From Methylocystis bryophila (GTDB lineage Bacteria; Pseudomonadota; Alphaproteobacteria; Rhizobiales; Beijerinckiaceae), in NCBI RefSeq assembly GCF_027925445.1, contig NZ_AP027149.1, positions 868,001 through 932,000 of the forward strand: a stretch of DNA of 64,000 nt, in the 5' to 3' direction. Positions within the stretch are counted from its first letter, which is position 1. Every line of letters begins with the position of its first letter. The translations under genes and the position numbers were made by a program. Positions 25,689-34,292 of this stretch are shown here, one piece after another. The notes beneath the pieces are model-generated. The model saw only the letters and a list, made by a program, of their open reading frames with translations. It had not been told where the DNA came from and did no database searches.

Positions 25689-27431
25689 TCAGAGAGTGGG
25701 GCCATCCTCTCCCAGCATCTCGCGGCGGATGATCTTGATTGGCGGGAGACCGGCTCCGAGCAAGCGGTCGTGAAACTCCATGAGAGAGAACTTATCGCCC
25801 CTCTTGGCGCGATAATCCTCGCGCAATTTCAAAATCTGGAGCTTGCCGAGCGTGTAATTCATGTAGCCTGGGTCTCGCGCGCCGCGGTAGGCCTCGCGGC
25901 GCGCCTCAGGCTCGGGCGAACCGCATTGCTTCATGAAGATCTCCGCGGCGTCGTCGACGCTCTTGCCCTTCGTATGCAGCTCGATCGCCGCAACGAAACG
26001 ACAGTCGCGCATGAGCGCCATTTGCAGCTGGGCGAGCTTCAATTTTGGGTCGCCATTCCCTAAGCCCTCTTCGACCATCATCTGCTCGGCGTAATGCGCC
26101 CATCCCTCGGTCGTCGAATAGGCGTGCGCCATTTTCCGCGCGAGCGACCATTCGGGATGTGCGCGTCGCGCGAGATATTGCATGAAGTGGCCGGGCCAGA
26201 CCTCATGCGACGAAATCATCTTGAGGCCGGCGAAGAAATAGGCCTCGAGATATTCCTTCCGCTTCTCTGCGCTCAGCCCCGTGTCGGGCGGCGTCACATA
26301 ATAGAAGGCTTGCGTCGCATGGGTCTCGAGAGCGCCGGGCGAATCCAGCGCAGCCGCGGTCGTGGCGCGTCGAAACTCGGGCGTCTCCTCCACTTCCGGA
26401 AGCAGATCGCTTGGAATGGTCGCGATGCGATGGTCTTGAACGAAGGCGCGCAAGCCCGCGAGGTCGTCGCTCGCGGTTCCGATCAGCGCATCGGCAGTCG
26501 GATGTTGCGCGCGGACCTGCTTCAACACCGCCTCGACGGGCTGCGGGGCGTCTATTTCGTGAGCGGCCGCAGAGAGCGCGTTCTTATCCTTATCGAGCTG
26601 CGCATGCGCAATCTCGAGCAGCCGATCCGGCGGAATATCGACCATTTCGCTATAGGCCGCGCGCTTGGCGAAGAGCTCGGGGCCGAGAGCGAACACGCCA
26701 TCCGCCTTGGGCTTGAGCTCTTCGAGATAGGACTTGTAGCTCTCGAAGGCGGCGATCGCAGCGTCATTGGCGGCCGCGAGATCCTGCTTGAGCCGGTCAT
26801 CCTGCACAGAAGCGAAAGCGGCGGGGACGCCTCGCTTCAAAAGGTTGATGGAGCCCGAGATGTTGCGGATGGCGATCTCGACGAAGGCGAGAGGCGGGTG
26901 CTCGATATTGGCCCTGCCGTTCGCGAGCATTGCCGGAATTTGTCGCTCGCGGGCGATGACGGAGCGCAAGCGGTCGGCGAGCGGCGCGAAATCGCGATGA
27001 ACGAGCGCAAATATCGCCGAGGTCGCGCTCTGTGTGTAGACGCCGGGATCTTTCCGCCAATTGCGAATGGTGTCGACGTCGAGCAGTCGCGCGTTGATGT
27101 CGCTGATCAGAACTTCCCGGTCGTCGCGGTCGCTTTGTGACAGCGTCGCCGGATCGATCGCGCTGAAGGCGTCGAGCGCCTTGTGGAGCCTGGCGGCTTC
27201 CAAGGCGTGACCCTCTTGGCTGAGATCGTCGACCTCCGCGTCGTGGTCATGCACGCCGACGAGCGTTGCAAGGATCGGGTGGGCTCGAAACTCCTCACGA
27301 TAATAGTCCCCGACGGCGCTCTGAAAGGAGCGAACCGCGGCGGCCTCGGCGAGGGCCGGGGCCGAGCTCATCGAGAGCAGCGCGACAACCCCTATTCCCA
27401 AAAGCGACAAGACGAATCGGAAAGAACGCAT
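25689..27431 (-). CDS. DUF885 family secreted protein
   Basis: A 580-residue exported protein of the DUF885 family, related to zinc metallopeptidases. ATG 27431 begins a clear signal peptide (RFVLSLLGIGVVALLSM...APALA). The conserved motif region is SSHEVWPGHFMQYL (HExxxGH-like, metal ligands) followed by STTEGWAHYAEQMM, both typical of the family. It converges with the DJ-1 gene. The frame extends upstream to 27554 without similarity. Probably a periplasmic peptidase; substrate unknown. Confidence 0.82.
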   Translation of the reverse strand: MRSFRFVLSLLGIGVVALLSMSSAPALAEAAAVRSFQSAVGDYYREEFRAHPILATLVGVHDHDAEVDDLSQEGHALEAARLHKALDAFSAIDPATLSQSDRDDREVLISDINARLLDVDTIRNWRKDPGVYTQSATSAIFALVHRDFAPLADRLRSVIARERQIPAMLANGRANIEHPPLAFVEIAIRNISGSINLLKRGVPAAFASVQDDRLKQDLAAANDAAIAAFESYKSYLEELKPKADGVFALGPELFAKRAAYSEMVDIPPDRLLEIAHAQLDKDKNALSAAAHEIDAPQPVEAVLKQVRAQHPTADALIGTASDDLAGLRAFVQDHRIATIPSDLLPEVEETPEFRRATTAAALDSPGALETHATQAFYYVTPPDTGLSAEKRKEYLEAYFFAGLKMISSHEVWPGHFMQYLARRAHPEWSLARKMAHAYSTTEGWAHYAEQMMVEEGLGNGDPKLKLAQLQMALMRDCRFVAAIELHTKGKSVDDAAEIFMKQCGSPEPEARREAYRGARDPGYMNYTLGKLQILKLREDYRAKRGDKFSLMEFHDRLLGAGLPPIKIIRREMLGEDGPTL

Positions 27432-27606
27432 CCTCGCCCCCGAAAATTGATCGCAGCGCCGAACGCCCCGCGCTTTCGCGAAACGCCCGGGCCCGCCGAG
27501 CTTAGCTAGGCCGGCCCGGAGATTTGGCAATTCGCGCGCACCGCTTGCAGCCAAGCTGGAGGGCGTTTTGCCTTGGCGTTCATGAGCGGCGATCTCTCGC
27601 GTGTAG

Positions 27607-27652
27607 AGGTCATGTCTTCTGGGTCATGCCGGCCGCGGCCTTGAAATGACCT
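27607..27652 (+). promoter_or_regulatory. Inverted repeat upstream of a toxin-antitoxin operon
   Basis: AGGTCAT at 27607-27613 and ATGACCT at 27646-27652 form a perfect but widely spaced inverted repeat, with a third GGTCAT at 27622-27627. Antitoxins of this type usually repress their own operon at such repeats. This is suggestive only; the antitoxin ATG is 43 bases further on, behind AAGGAGA. Confidence 0.3.
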
Positions 27653-27694
27653 GTTAGGAGCACTAAATGAGGCGCCATAGAAGGAGACTTCACC

Positions 27695-27943
27695 ATGGCG
27701 CATATCGTTCACGCGACCACGGTCGCGAGCATTTCGGATTTGAAGAAGAACCCCATGGGCACCGTTGCCGCCGGCGAAGGGTTCCCCGTTGCGATCCTCA
27801 ACCGCAACGAGCCTGCGTTCTATTGCATCCCTGCCAAGGCTTATGAAGATTTGCTGGAGCGTCTCGAAGACCTCGAGCTGAACGCCGTTGCGGACGCGCG
27901 CGAAGGGCAGGCGATCCACAAGATTTCGCTCGATGACCTATGA
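27695..27943 (+). CDS. Type II antitoxin, Phd/YefM (StbD)-like
   Basis: An 82-residue antitoxin. VASISDLKKNPMGTVAAGEGFPVAILNRNEPAFYCIPAKAYEDLLE-type sequence shows the Phd fold: the S-x-L-K/R-x-N start, the PVAIL strand and the Y-E-x-L-L helix. The acidic C-terminal tail would neutralise the toxin. A good ribosome-binding site (AAGGAGA at 27680) precedes ATG 27695. It overlaps the toxin gene by 11 bases. Confidence 0.85.
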   Translation: MAHIVHATTVASISDLKKNPMGTVAAGEGFPVAILNRNEPAFYCIPAKAYEDLLERLEDLELNAVADAREGQAIHKISLDDL

Positions 27944-28223
27944 GCTCGCCTTTCTTGACGACGCGTTGAAGGAATGGCGCAAGCTGGATAGCACCACTCG
28001 AGACCAGTTCAAGATCAAGCTCGCCGAGCGGCTGGAAAACCCGAAAGTTATCTCCGCTCGTTTGCATGGCGCGAAAGAGCGCTACAAGATCAAGTTGCGT
28101 AGCGCTGGTTTCCGCCTAGTCTATGAAGTTCGCGATCAGGAGTTGATCGTTCTTGTCGTGGCGGTCGGCAAGCGCGAGCGCAACGAAGTTTACAAGACCG
28201 CCGCACGGCGGCGGACGGATTGA
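27933..28223 (+). CDS. Type II toxin, RelE/StbE family
   Basis: A 96-residue RelE-fold toxin, predicted ribosome-dependent mRNA interferase. MTYELAFLDDALKEWRKLD at the N terminus, ENPKVISARLHGAKERYKIKLR in the middle and GFRLVYEVRDQELIVLVVAVGKRERNEVY at the end match the family, including the basic and aromatic residues near the C terminus. The start ATG lies inside the end of the antitoxin gene, so expression is coupled. The module appears intact. Confidence 0.87.
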   Translation: MTYELAFLDDALKEWRKLDSTTRDQFKIKLAERLENPKVISARLHGAKERYKIKLRSAGFRLVYEVRDQELIVLVVAVGKRERNEVYKTAARRRTD

Positions 28224-28428
28224 TCCTGCGTCATCCCGTCAATGTCGTGCGAAGAGGGGAGGCGCCGGGCCGGCCCGCGGGACATTGTTTCGAAGCCCCT
28301 CCGACGGGAACGCGAAATCTCACATTTTTAGCTGGGAAGCGTTGTTGGTTTGGGCTGCCCGCCATAGGACGGGACGCACGCGTGGCGTGTTATCAAACTA
28401 CAAGCATTTCAATGAGTTGCATGGTTTC

Positions 28429-28518
28429 TGGCGGAGGAGGCGGGATTCGAACCCGCGATACGGTTTCCCGTATACACACTTTCCAGGCGTGCGCCTTCAA
28501 CCACTCGGCCACCCCTCC
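28429..28518 (-). tRNA. tRNA-Ser (anticodon GGA)
   Basis: On the minus strand the sequence starts GGAGGGGTGGCCGAGTGGTT, has the anticodon loop CTGGAAA (GGA, reads UCC/UCU), a long variable arm as in class II tRNAs, the T-loop GGTTCGAATCC and ends CCTCCTCCGCCA with the CCA encoded. Acceptor arms pair with one G-U. Length 90 including CCA. Confidence 0.97.
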
Positions 28519-28636
28519 TTGAGCCGGCGCGACGCTCGCGCTCCCGTCCGGCCCCCCGATTCCCTCGGGGGTCTTCTCTATAATAGGGACTTTCCCGCCT
28601 GCAAAGGCCGCTCTTGCGATCTTCCGCCAGGGGAGG

Positions 28637-29860
28637 TCAGCGCCGCCGCAGCAGCACGATCCGGTTCGAATTCGTGCCCTTGCCGTTATTGGCGACGCCC
28701 CAGCAATGACTCGTCTTGGTGAATCGCTGCTCGTTCACGAGCACGAACAGCCGCTCGAAGGGGAGCCCTTCGGCGGCGCGCCACACGAGCGGCTCCAGCA
28801 GCAGCTTCCCGCCCTTGACCTCGCCGACCTCGAAGGCGACATGGCCGCCCGGCGCCAGCACCCGCGCAAGCTCCTTGAAGACGGCGGAAACCATCGCCGA
28901 CCAGTCTGCCTCGCTCCTATGGGCGGAAATCGTCACCTCCGCGGGGTCGATGCCGGCGAACCAGCTGCGCAGCCAATTGTCGCTCTCATATTGAACGACG
29001 TCGAGAAAAGGCGGCGAGGTCACCACGAGCTTAATCGAGCCCGTGTCGATGGACGGCGTTGCAGCGGCGTCGCCGACGCAAAGCCCCGCCTTGGCGCGCG
29101 CCGGCGCGCCATCGGCGAGCAGCGCGCGCGATTTTTTCAAGATCAGGCGCGCCACATCGCGCGGCGGCGGCGTCTGGGCGCGCTTTTCGTTGATCTTGCG
29201 TTGCGCCTCGACCGAGACAGCTTGATTGGGCGGCAGCGTGTAGACCGAAAAAAACCCCGGAGAATGGCCGGTTAGCCGGTTGAGCGCGACCATGCGGATC
29301 CAGTCGTCCGGAGCATCCGGCTCGCCGTCGAGCGGCGCGCGCTCTAAGAGAAAGCGGCGCAGCGCGCATAGGTGGCGCAATGTCTCGGGGTGGTAGAAGA
29401 CGAGGAGGTCCTCGCGCTCGATCTCGCCCCTTCCCCAGGGGACTTCTTCAAGGCGCGCGGCGACGGCCGCAAGCGAGGGAGGGTCGAGGCGCGGGCGGGT
29501 GAGCAGCGGGCTCAAGGGATTGACGTCATTGCCGATAGGCGTGCGCCCGGCGAGCGCCGCCTCGATGGGAGTCGTGCCGCGTCCCATGAAGGGATCGTAA
29601 ACGGCCTCTCCCGGCGCACTGAGACGGTCGATGAAGAAGCGCGGGAGCTGCGGCTTGAAGCAGGCCCGATAGCTCACCTCATGGATCGAATGCGCCTGTC
29701 TTTGCCCAGCAGTCCAGAACTCGTTGATATAATAGGGGAGCCCGTCCCTTTCCTCGAAACGCGTGTTCGCGCCGAAGGCGCAAAAGTCGCGAATCTCCGC
29801 CTCGAGCTCGGCGGCCCGATCGCGGGAAGGAGGCGGCTTTCGGGCCGTGGCCGATGACAT
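28637..29860 (-). CDS. Solitary DNA methyltransferase (N4/N6 class)
   Basis: A 407-residue SAM-dependent DNA methylase of the D21/N6_N4 family. YDPFMGRGTTPIEAALAGR (about residue 90) is the SAM-binding motif I and KLVVTSPPFLDVVQYESDN (about residue 280) the catalytic TSPPF motif IV, so the motif order is I before IV. GHVAFEVGEVKGG follows. No restriction enzyme or specificity gene is adjacent, so it is an orphan by context; the recognition site is unknown. ATG 29860 starts MSSATARKPPPSRDR; the frame is open to 30319 across another gene. Confidence 0.8.
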   Translation of the reverse strand: MSSATARKPPPSRDRAAELEAEIRDFCAFGANTRFEERDGLPYYINEFWTAGQRQAHSIHEVSYRACFKPQLPRFFIDRLSAPGEAVYDPFMGRGTTPIEAALAGRTPIGNDVNPLSPLLTRPRLDPPSLAAVAARLEEVPWGRGEIEREDLLVFYHPETLRHLCALRRFLLERAPLDGEPDAPDDWIRMVALNRLTGHSPGFFSVYTLPPNQAVSVEAQRKINEKRAQTPPPRDVARLILKKSRALLADGAPARAKAGLCVGDAAATPSIDTGSIKLVVTSPPFLDVVQYESDNWLRSWFAGIDPAEVTISAHRSEADWSAMVSAVFKELARVLAPGGHVAFEVGEVKGGKLLLEPLVWRAAEGLPFERLFVLVNEQRFTKTSHCWGVANNGKGTNSNRIVLLRRR

Positions 29861-29982
29861 GGCGAAAAGGCTCGGATTCGAGAACTCTGGACTATGCTTT
29901 GCAACGCCTGGAATTGCACCCGCCCGTCGTCTCATCGACCGGCTTTCCACCGTTTTCCGCGCGTGGGGCGTCTCAAAAGCGG

Positions 29983-30345
29983 CTATTGCGCTACGTCGAC
30001 GACGACACGCCTGGTCTCGATCGGCGTTCGCTCCCAGGGTCGCCGATTGGCGAAGAGAATCTCCGCGTGGCCGGGCTTCAGCGCGCGCAGCGACCAGCGC
30101 CGCGTTCCCGGCGCGCCGGGCATGTCCGCGCCACGGCTGTGTCCCAGATCCTCGATCGCGACAATATCGAGCCCCTGGCTCGCGGCTTTGTCGATCGCCC
30201 ATGTGTAGCCCGTCGAGGGGTTCTCGGCGAAAGTGAGAACGCGGCTTTCGCCGGGCGCGAGCCGCATCGCCTGCTGCGCGCGAGCCACGGGCGCGGCAAG
30301 CGCCAGCGCCATGGCGCAAATTATGAACAGCGCAATCTTTTGCAT
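29983..30345 (-). CDS. Chagasin-family (I42) cysteine protease inhibitor, secreted
   Basis: A 120-residue protein with a signal peptide (ALFIICAMALALAAPVARA, cleavage before QQ). The mature part shows the three inhibitor loops of chagasin proteins: NPSTGYTW, GAPGTRRW and RPWE near the C terminus. Chagasins block papain-like cysteine proteases; in bacteria the target is usually unknown and may be a predator or host enzyme. It lies 120 bases upstream of the methyltransferase on the same strand. Confidence 0.85.
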   Translation of the reverse strand: MQKIALFIICAMALALAAPVARAQQAMRLAPGESRVLTFAENPSTGYTWAIDKAASQGLDIVAIEDLGHSRGADMPGAPGTRRWSLRALKPGHAEILFANRRPWERTPIETRRVVVDVAQ

Positions 30346-30449
30346 GCGGCCTCCTGAAACAGCGACATCGGCGAACGCCTCCCCCTCAGCCTGCTCTTGC
30401 GCAGCGGTCTGGGCGTGTGCGCCGACTAACTTAAACCATCCCGGCTCGC

Positions 30450-30497
30450 GCTAGATGCGAAAAACCGGTTTTCACTTTCTCGCATCGCGCTCTTGCG
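30450..30497. repeat. GCGAAAAACCGG dispersed repeat
   Basis: GATGCGAAAAACCGG-TTTTCA-CTTTCTCGCATCGCGCTC is another copy of the hairpin unit at 17.6, 18.5 and 58.9 kb. It lies in the 220-base gap between the divergent chagasin and DUF1800 genes. Confidence 0.75.
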
Positions 30498-30568
30498 TTC
30501 ATCCTGCAGTCAGCGTCGCCATGGTTTAACGCTCGCCAGCGTTCCCGCACGCGCGACGCGAGGCGACC

Positions 30569-32008
30569 TTGGCTCTGGGCAATGATCCGCATGCGGCGCT
30601 CGCCGCCTTCAACCGCTTCGGGCTCGGGCCAAGCCCCGGCGACCTCGCGCTGGCTCGCAGCGATCCACGCGGCTTCCTGAAGGAAGAGCTGCGCAGCAGC
30701 TATGCAGCGGTCATCGGGCCGGGCGAGCTGCCGACGACGCGCAAGGCGCTGCAAGCGCTCTTCCTCGACCAATATGAAAAACGCATGGCGCGCGAGGCGG
30801 CGGCCTTGGCGCCGCCGCAGGGCCCGCCCGCGCAAAGCGCCGCCATGGAGCCTAAGCCTCAAGAAGCGAAAGACGACAAGGCCAAGCCCAAGGACCCCAA
30901 CGCCGAGCAGAAGATCTTCCGCGAGGAGGCGATGGCGCGCCTCTCCGCGCAGATGTCGGCGCGCTCGGGCTTCATCGAGCGGCTCGTCGCCTTCTGGTCT
31001 AATCATTTCGCGGTTTCGGTCGCCAAGGGCGGCTTCGTGCGCGCCTCCGCCGGCGCCTTCGAGCGCGAGGCGATCCGTCCTCACATTCTCGGCAAGTTCG
31101 CCGATCTGCTGATCGCCGTCGAGCAGCATCCGGCGATGATCTTCTTTCTCGACAACCAACGCTCGATCGGTCCTTCGTCGCGCGCGGGAACGCTCGACGG
31201 CAAGGGGCTCAACGAAAATCTCGCGCGCGAGATCCTGGAGCTGCACACGCTCGGCGTCGACGGCGGCTACTCTCAGGCCGACGTGACGGCGCTCGCGCGC
31301 ATCATCACGGGTTGGAGCTTCGCGGAGGCGTCGAGCGAGACCGGCGAGCCGGGCGCCTTTCTGTTCAAGAGCAATTGGCACGAGCCCGGCGCGCAGACGC
31401 TCCTCGGCCGAATCTATGACGAGACCGGCCGGGCCCAAGGAGAGTTGGCGCTGCGCGATCTTGCGCGGCGCCCGGCGACCGCGCGCCACATCGCGACGAA
31501 ATTCGCGCGTCATTTCGTGGCCGATGCGCCGCCTCGCGATTTGGTCGAGGCGCTGACGAAGAATTTTCTCCAAACCGACGGCGATCTCAAAGAGCTCTGC
31601 CTGGCGTTGATCGACCATGACGCCGCCTGGCGCGCGCTCGCCGCCAAGATCCGCACGCCCAACGAGTTCGTCGTGGCGGCCCTGCGCGCCACGGGCTTCC
31701 CGCTCAAGGAGCCAGGGCCGGCGCTCAATGTCATGAATGCGCTCGGCATGCCGCTTTGGCAGCCGGGCGGACCCAATGGTTTCGCGGATACGGCGAGCGT
31801 CTGGGCGTCGCCTGAGCAGATGAAGCTGCGTCTCGACGCCTCCTGGCAAATGGCGCAGCGCGTCAAAGACGTGGAGCCGATGGCCGCGCTCGAAACCGCC
31901 TTCGGCGAGGCGGCCTCCCGCGAAACGCGCGAGGCCGTCGCGCGCGCCGAGTCTCGCCCGCAGGCGATCGCCCTGCTCTTCATGTCGCCGGAGTTCCAGA
32001 GGAGATGA
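30569..32008 (+). CDS. DUF1800 family protein
   Basis: A 479-residue protein of the DUF1800 family, always seen beside a DUF1501 gene and of unknown function. Family segments: AALAAFNRFGLGPSPGDLA at the start, FWSNHFAVSVAKGG, KGLNENLAREILELHTLGVDGGYSQADV (central signature) and FPLKEPGPALNVMNALGMPLWQPGGPNGF. The start is a TTG; there is no clear signal peptide. It overlaps the DUF1501 gene by four bases, so the products are made together. Confidence 0.85.
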   Translation: MALGNDPHAALAAFNRFGLGPSPGDLALARSDPRGFLKEELRSSYAAVIGPGELPTTRKALQALFLDQYEKRMAREAAALAPPQGPPAQSAAMEPKPQEAKDDKAKPKDPNAEQKIFREEAMARLSAQMSARSGFIERLVAFWSNHFAVSVAKGGFVRASAGAFEREAIRPHILGKFADLLIAVEQHPAMIFFLDNQRSIGPSSRAGTLDGKGLNENLAREILELHTLGVDGGYSQADVTALARIITGWSFAEASSETGEPGAFLFKSNWHEPGAQTLLGRIYDETGRAQGELALRDLARRPATARHIATKFARHFVADAPPRDLVEALTKNFLQTDGDLKELCLALIDHDAAWRALAAKIRTPNEFVVAALRATGFPLKEPGPALNVMNALGMPLWQPGGPNGFADTASVWASPEQMKLRLDASWQMAQRVKDVEPMAALETAFGEAASRETREAVARAESRPQAIALLFMSPEFQRR

Positions 32009-33276
32009 GGATGAGGTCTCGCGAGATTCCCTATCGAATCCCGACCGCCGCGCCGCTGCGAAGCCTGTCGCGCCGCGCGGCGTTGCGGGGTGTTTGCGTC
32101 TCCTTCGCTGCGGCGATGGCGCCCTGGCCGGCGAGCGCCGCCAATGCGCGCGACCCGCGCTTTGTCGTGATCATCCTGCGCGGCGCGATGGACGGGCTCG
32201 CGGCGGTCGCGCCCGTCGGCGATCCCGATTACGCGGCGCTCCGCGGGCCTCTGGCGCTTGCTGGCGCCGGCGAACGCGCCGGCCTGCTGCTCGACGGTTT
32301 CTTCGTGCTGCATCCGGCCATGCCCAATCTTGCGCGGCTTTACGGGGAGAAGCGCGCGCTCCTCGTTCATGCGACGGCGACCGGCTATCGCGAGCGCTCT
32401 CATTTCGACGGCCAGGACATTCTGGAAAGCGGCTATCCGGCCCCCGGCCGCACCGACAGCGGCTGGCTCAACCGCGCCGTCGCGCTCTTGCCTTCGGCCG
32501 GCGGGGAGAAAAAGCGCGCCTTGAGCGTCGGCGTCACCGCGCCGCTCGTCATGCGCGGCCCCGCGCCCGTGCTGGGCTGGGCGCCGCAGGGCCTGCCCAA
32601 CGCCTCCGACGATCTCGCCGCCCGCGCGCTCGATCTCTATCGCCATCGCGACCCGGCGCTCGCCAGCGCCCTGCAAGCCGGACTCGACACCGAGCGCATG
32701 GCGACGAAGGACGGGATGGGCGACGAGCGTCGCAAGAACAAGGGCGGCATGGACCAGCCGGACGGCATGCGCCAAGCCGCGGCCGGCGCGGCGCGGCTGC
32801 TCGCCGCCGACGACGGCCCGCGCGTCGCGGCGCTCGCCTTCGAGGGCTTCGACACGCATCAAAACGAAGGCGGCGTCAGCGGTCAGCTCGCGACGCGGCT
32901 TTCCGGTCTCGACGGCGCTTTCGAGGAGCTGGAGAAGGGCCTCGGCGCCCGCTGGAAGGACACCACGGTCGTCGCGATCACCGAGTTCGGCCGCACCGCG
33001 CGCATCAACGGCACGAACGGCTCGGATCACGGAACGGCGACCGTGGCTTTTCTCGCCGGCGGCGCTGTGGCGGGCGGCCGCGTGCTCGCCGATTGGCCCG
33101 GCCTGAAGCCCAGCCAGCTTTATCAGGGCCGCGATTTGCAGCCGACGACGGATCTGCGCGCCGTGCTGAAAGGCCTGCTCGCGGCGCAGCTCGGCATTTC
33201 CGAGCCGGCGCTCTCCGAAAAGGTTTTCCCCGATTCGCGCGCCGTCCTTGCGATGCAAGGCTTGGCTGCCGGCTGA
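32005..33276 (+). CDS. DUF1501 family protein, probably Tat-exported
   Basis: A 423-residue protein of the DUF1501 family, sulfatase/alkaline-phosphatase-like fold. The N terminus has SRRAALRGVCVSFAAAMAPWPASA, a twin-arginine-type signal. Core segments are FVVIILRGAMDGLAAVAP, DGFFVLHPAMPNLARLY, THQNEGGVSGQLATRL and VVAITEFGRTARINGTNGSDHG. Export of this protein while its coupled partner DUF1800 lacks an obvious signal is a common but unexplained pattern. Confidence 0.85.
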   Translation: MRMRSREIPYRIPTAAPLRSLSRRAALRGVCVSFAAAMAPWPASAANARDPRFVVIILRGAMDGLAAVAPVGDPDYAALRGPLALAGAGERAGLLLDGFFVLHPAMPNLARLYGEKRALLVHATATGYRERSHFDGQDILESGYPAPGRTDSGWLNRAVALLPSAGGEKKRALSVGVTAPLVMRGPAPVLGWAPQGLPNASDDLAARALDLYRHRDPALASALQAGLDTERMATKDGMGDERRKNKGGMDQPDGMRQAAAGAARLLAADDGPRVAALAFEGFDTHQNEGGVSGQLATRLSGLDGAFEELEKGLGARWKDTTVVAITEFGRTARINGTNGSDHGTATVAFLAGGAVAGGRVLADWPGLKPSQLYQGRDLQPTTDLRAVLKGLLAAQLGISEPALSEKVFPDSRAVLAMQGLAAG

Positions 33277-33555
33277 GCCGCAGCCCTGCGCGCGAGCAAA
33301 GGCTTGACGAGCGCTTCCCCCGAGAGAATCTAATTCTAAAGTCCCGCCTCGCGCGGCGGAAAGGCGCTCGACCACGCTCGTTCAGGCGGAATCGCCTCTA
33401 GCGCGTCTCCCTCCTCGCAATTAAGTCACAGCCTATGAGGAGCCCGCGAAGCGGGCGCCTCGAAGGGTGGCCAAACGCGGATCGCCCTCAAAATCCCACA
33501 TCCTTCGACACGCGCCCTGCGGGCGCTGCTCAGGATGAGGCGAATGGAGCGCGGC

Positions 33556-33699
33556 TCAGCGCAGGATCCCGAGCCCCAACACCCCTGTGAGGATCAGATA
33601 GATCGCGACGACATAATTCAAAAGCCTCGGCCAGACGAGAATCAGGACGCCGGCGATGATGGCGACGATCGGTTGAATATGCGCAATGCCGAGGACCAT
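33556..33699 (-). CDS. DUF3096 small membrane protein, copy 1
   Basis: A 47-residue protein made almost wholly of two hydrophobic stretches: IQPIVAIIAGVLILVWP and LLNYVVAIYLILTGVLGLG, ending ILR. This is the DUF3096 pattern. The minus-strand start ATG 33699 follows GGAGC with short spacing. Function unknown. A paralogue of identical length lies 228 bases upstream on the same strand. Confidence 0.8.
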   Translation of the reverse strand: MVLGIAHIQPIVAIIAGVLILVWPRLLNYVVAIYLILTGVLGLGILR

Positions 33700-33926
33700 A
33701 GAGCTGCTCCTACAATGTGCTCCGCAAAGGCGCGGGCGACGCGTCGGGACATTTGCTCATATTGAGCGCGGCTGCAGCGTGACAAGAGCTGGGGATGTTA
33801 GCCGTCATCGCGAGCGCAGCGAATTGCTTCGTCGCTTCGCTCTTTGCAATGATGCGCGCGCAGCGGGACAGGCGCGCCAATCCGCGCCTTCGCGCCGCCG
33901 TTTCGGCAAGGCTACGCCGCGGCGCG

Positions 33927-34070
33927 TCAGCGCAGCAAGCCGAGCTCCAATATGCCGGTGAGGATGAGATAGATCGCGATGACGGCGTTCAACAGCTTCG
34001 GCTGAATGAGGATCAGAACGCCGGAGACGATGGCGATGATCGGGTGAAGATTCGCGATGCCGATGGTCAT
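33927..34070 (-). CDS. DUF3096 small membrane protein, copy 2
   Basis: Paralogue of the previous gene, 47 residues: MTIGIANLHPIIAIVSGVLI, then LNAVIAIYLILTGILELG and LLR at the end. It has a better ribosome-binding site (CAGGAGAACCTC before ATG 34070). About two thirds of residues agree by eye with copy 1. The gap between copies holds dispersed-repeat-like sequence (GTCATCGCGAGCGCAGCGAA). Confidence 0.82.
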   Translation of the reverse strand: MTIGIANLHPIIAIVSGVLILIQPKLLNAVIAIYLILTGILELGLLR

Positions 34071-34292
34071 GAGGTTCTCCTGCGAGGGGTCCGGCGGGAG
34101 TGGGACGATCGGACGCTATGCGCCAATGCTCAGCTTGACGAAAGCCCTTTATCGCCGATCTCCGGGAGCTCACGACATTTGGAAGACTGCGCAATTTGCC
34201 GCGCCCACGCCGCCTTGCCAATATTATCCGCCTGAGGCAAAGTGTGCATCTTATGACGCGATGATTTCAGTGAAGTATGGAGGAGAGTTGCG

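Noticed and set aside
28551..28575. CCCCCGA/TCGGGGG hairpin near tRNA-Ser as a terminator
   Set aside because: Stable stem but no T-tract on the strand that would need termination.
30431..33375. Long minus-strand frames opposite the DUF1800/DUF1501 pair
   Set aside because: Both plus-strand genes have clear family motifs; the antisense frames are low-complexity and lack homology.
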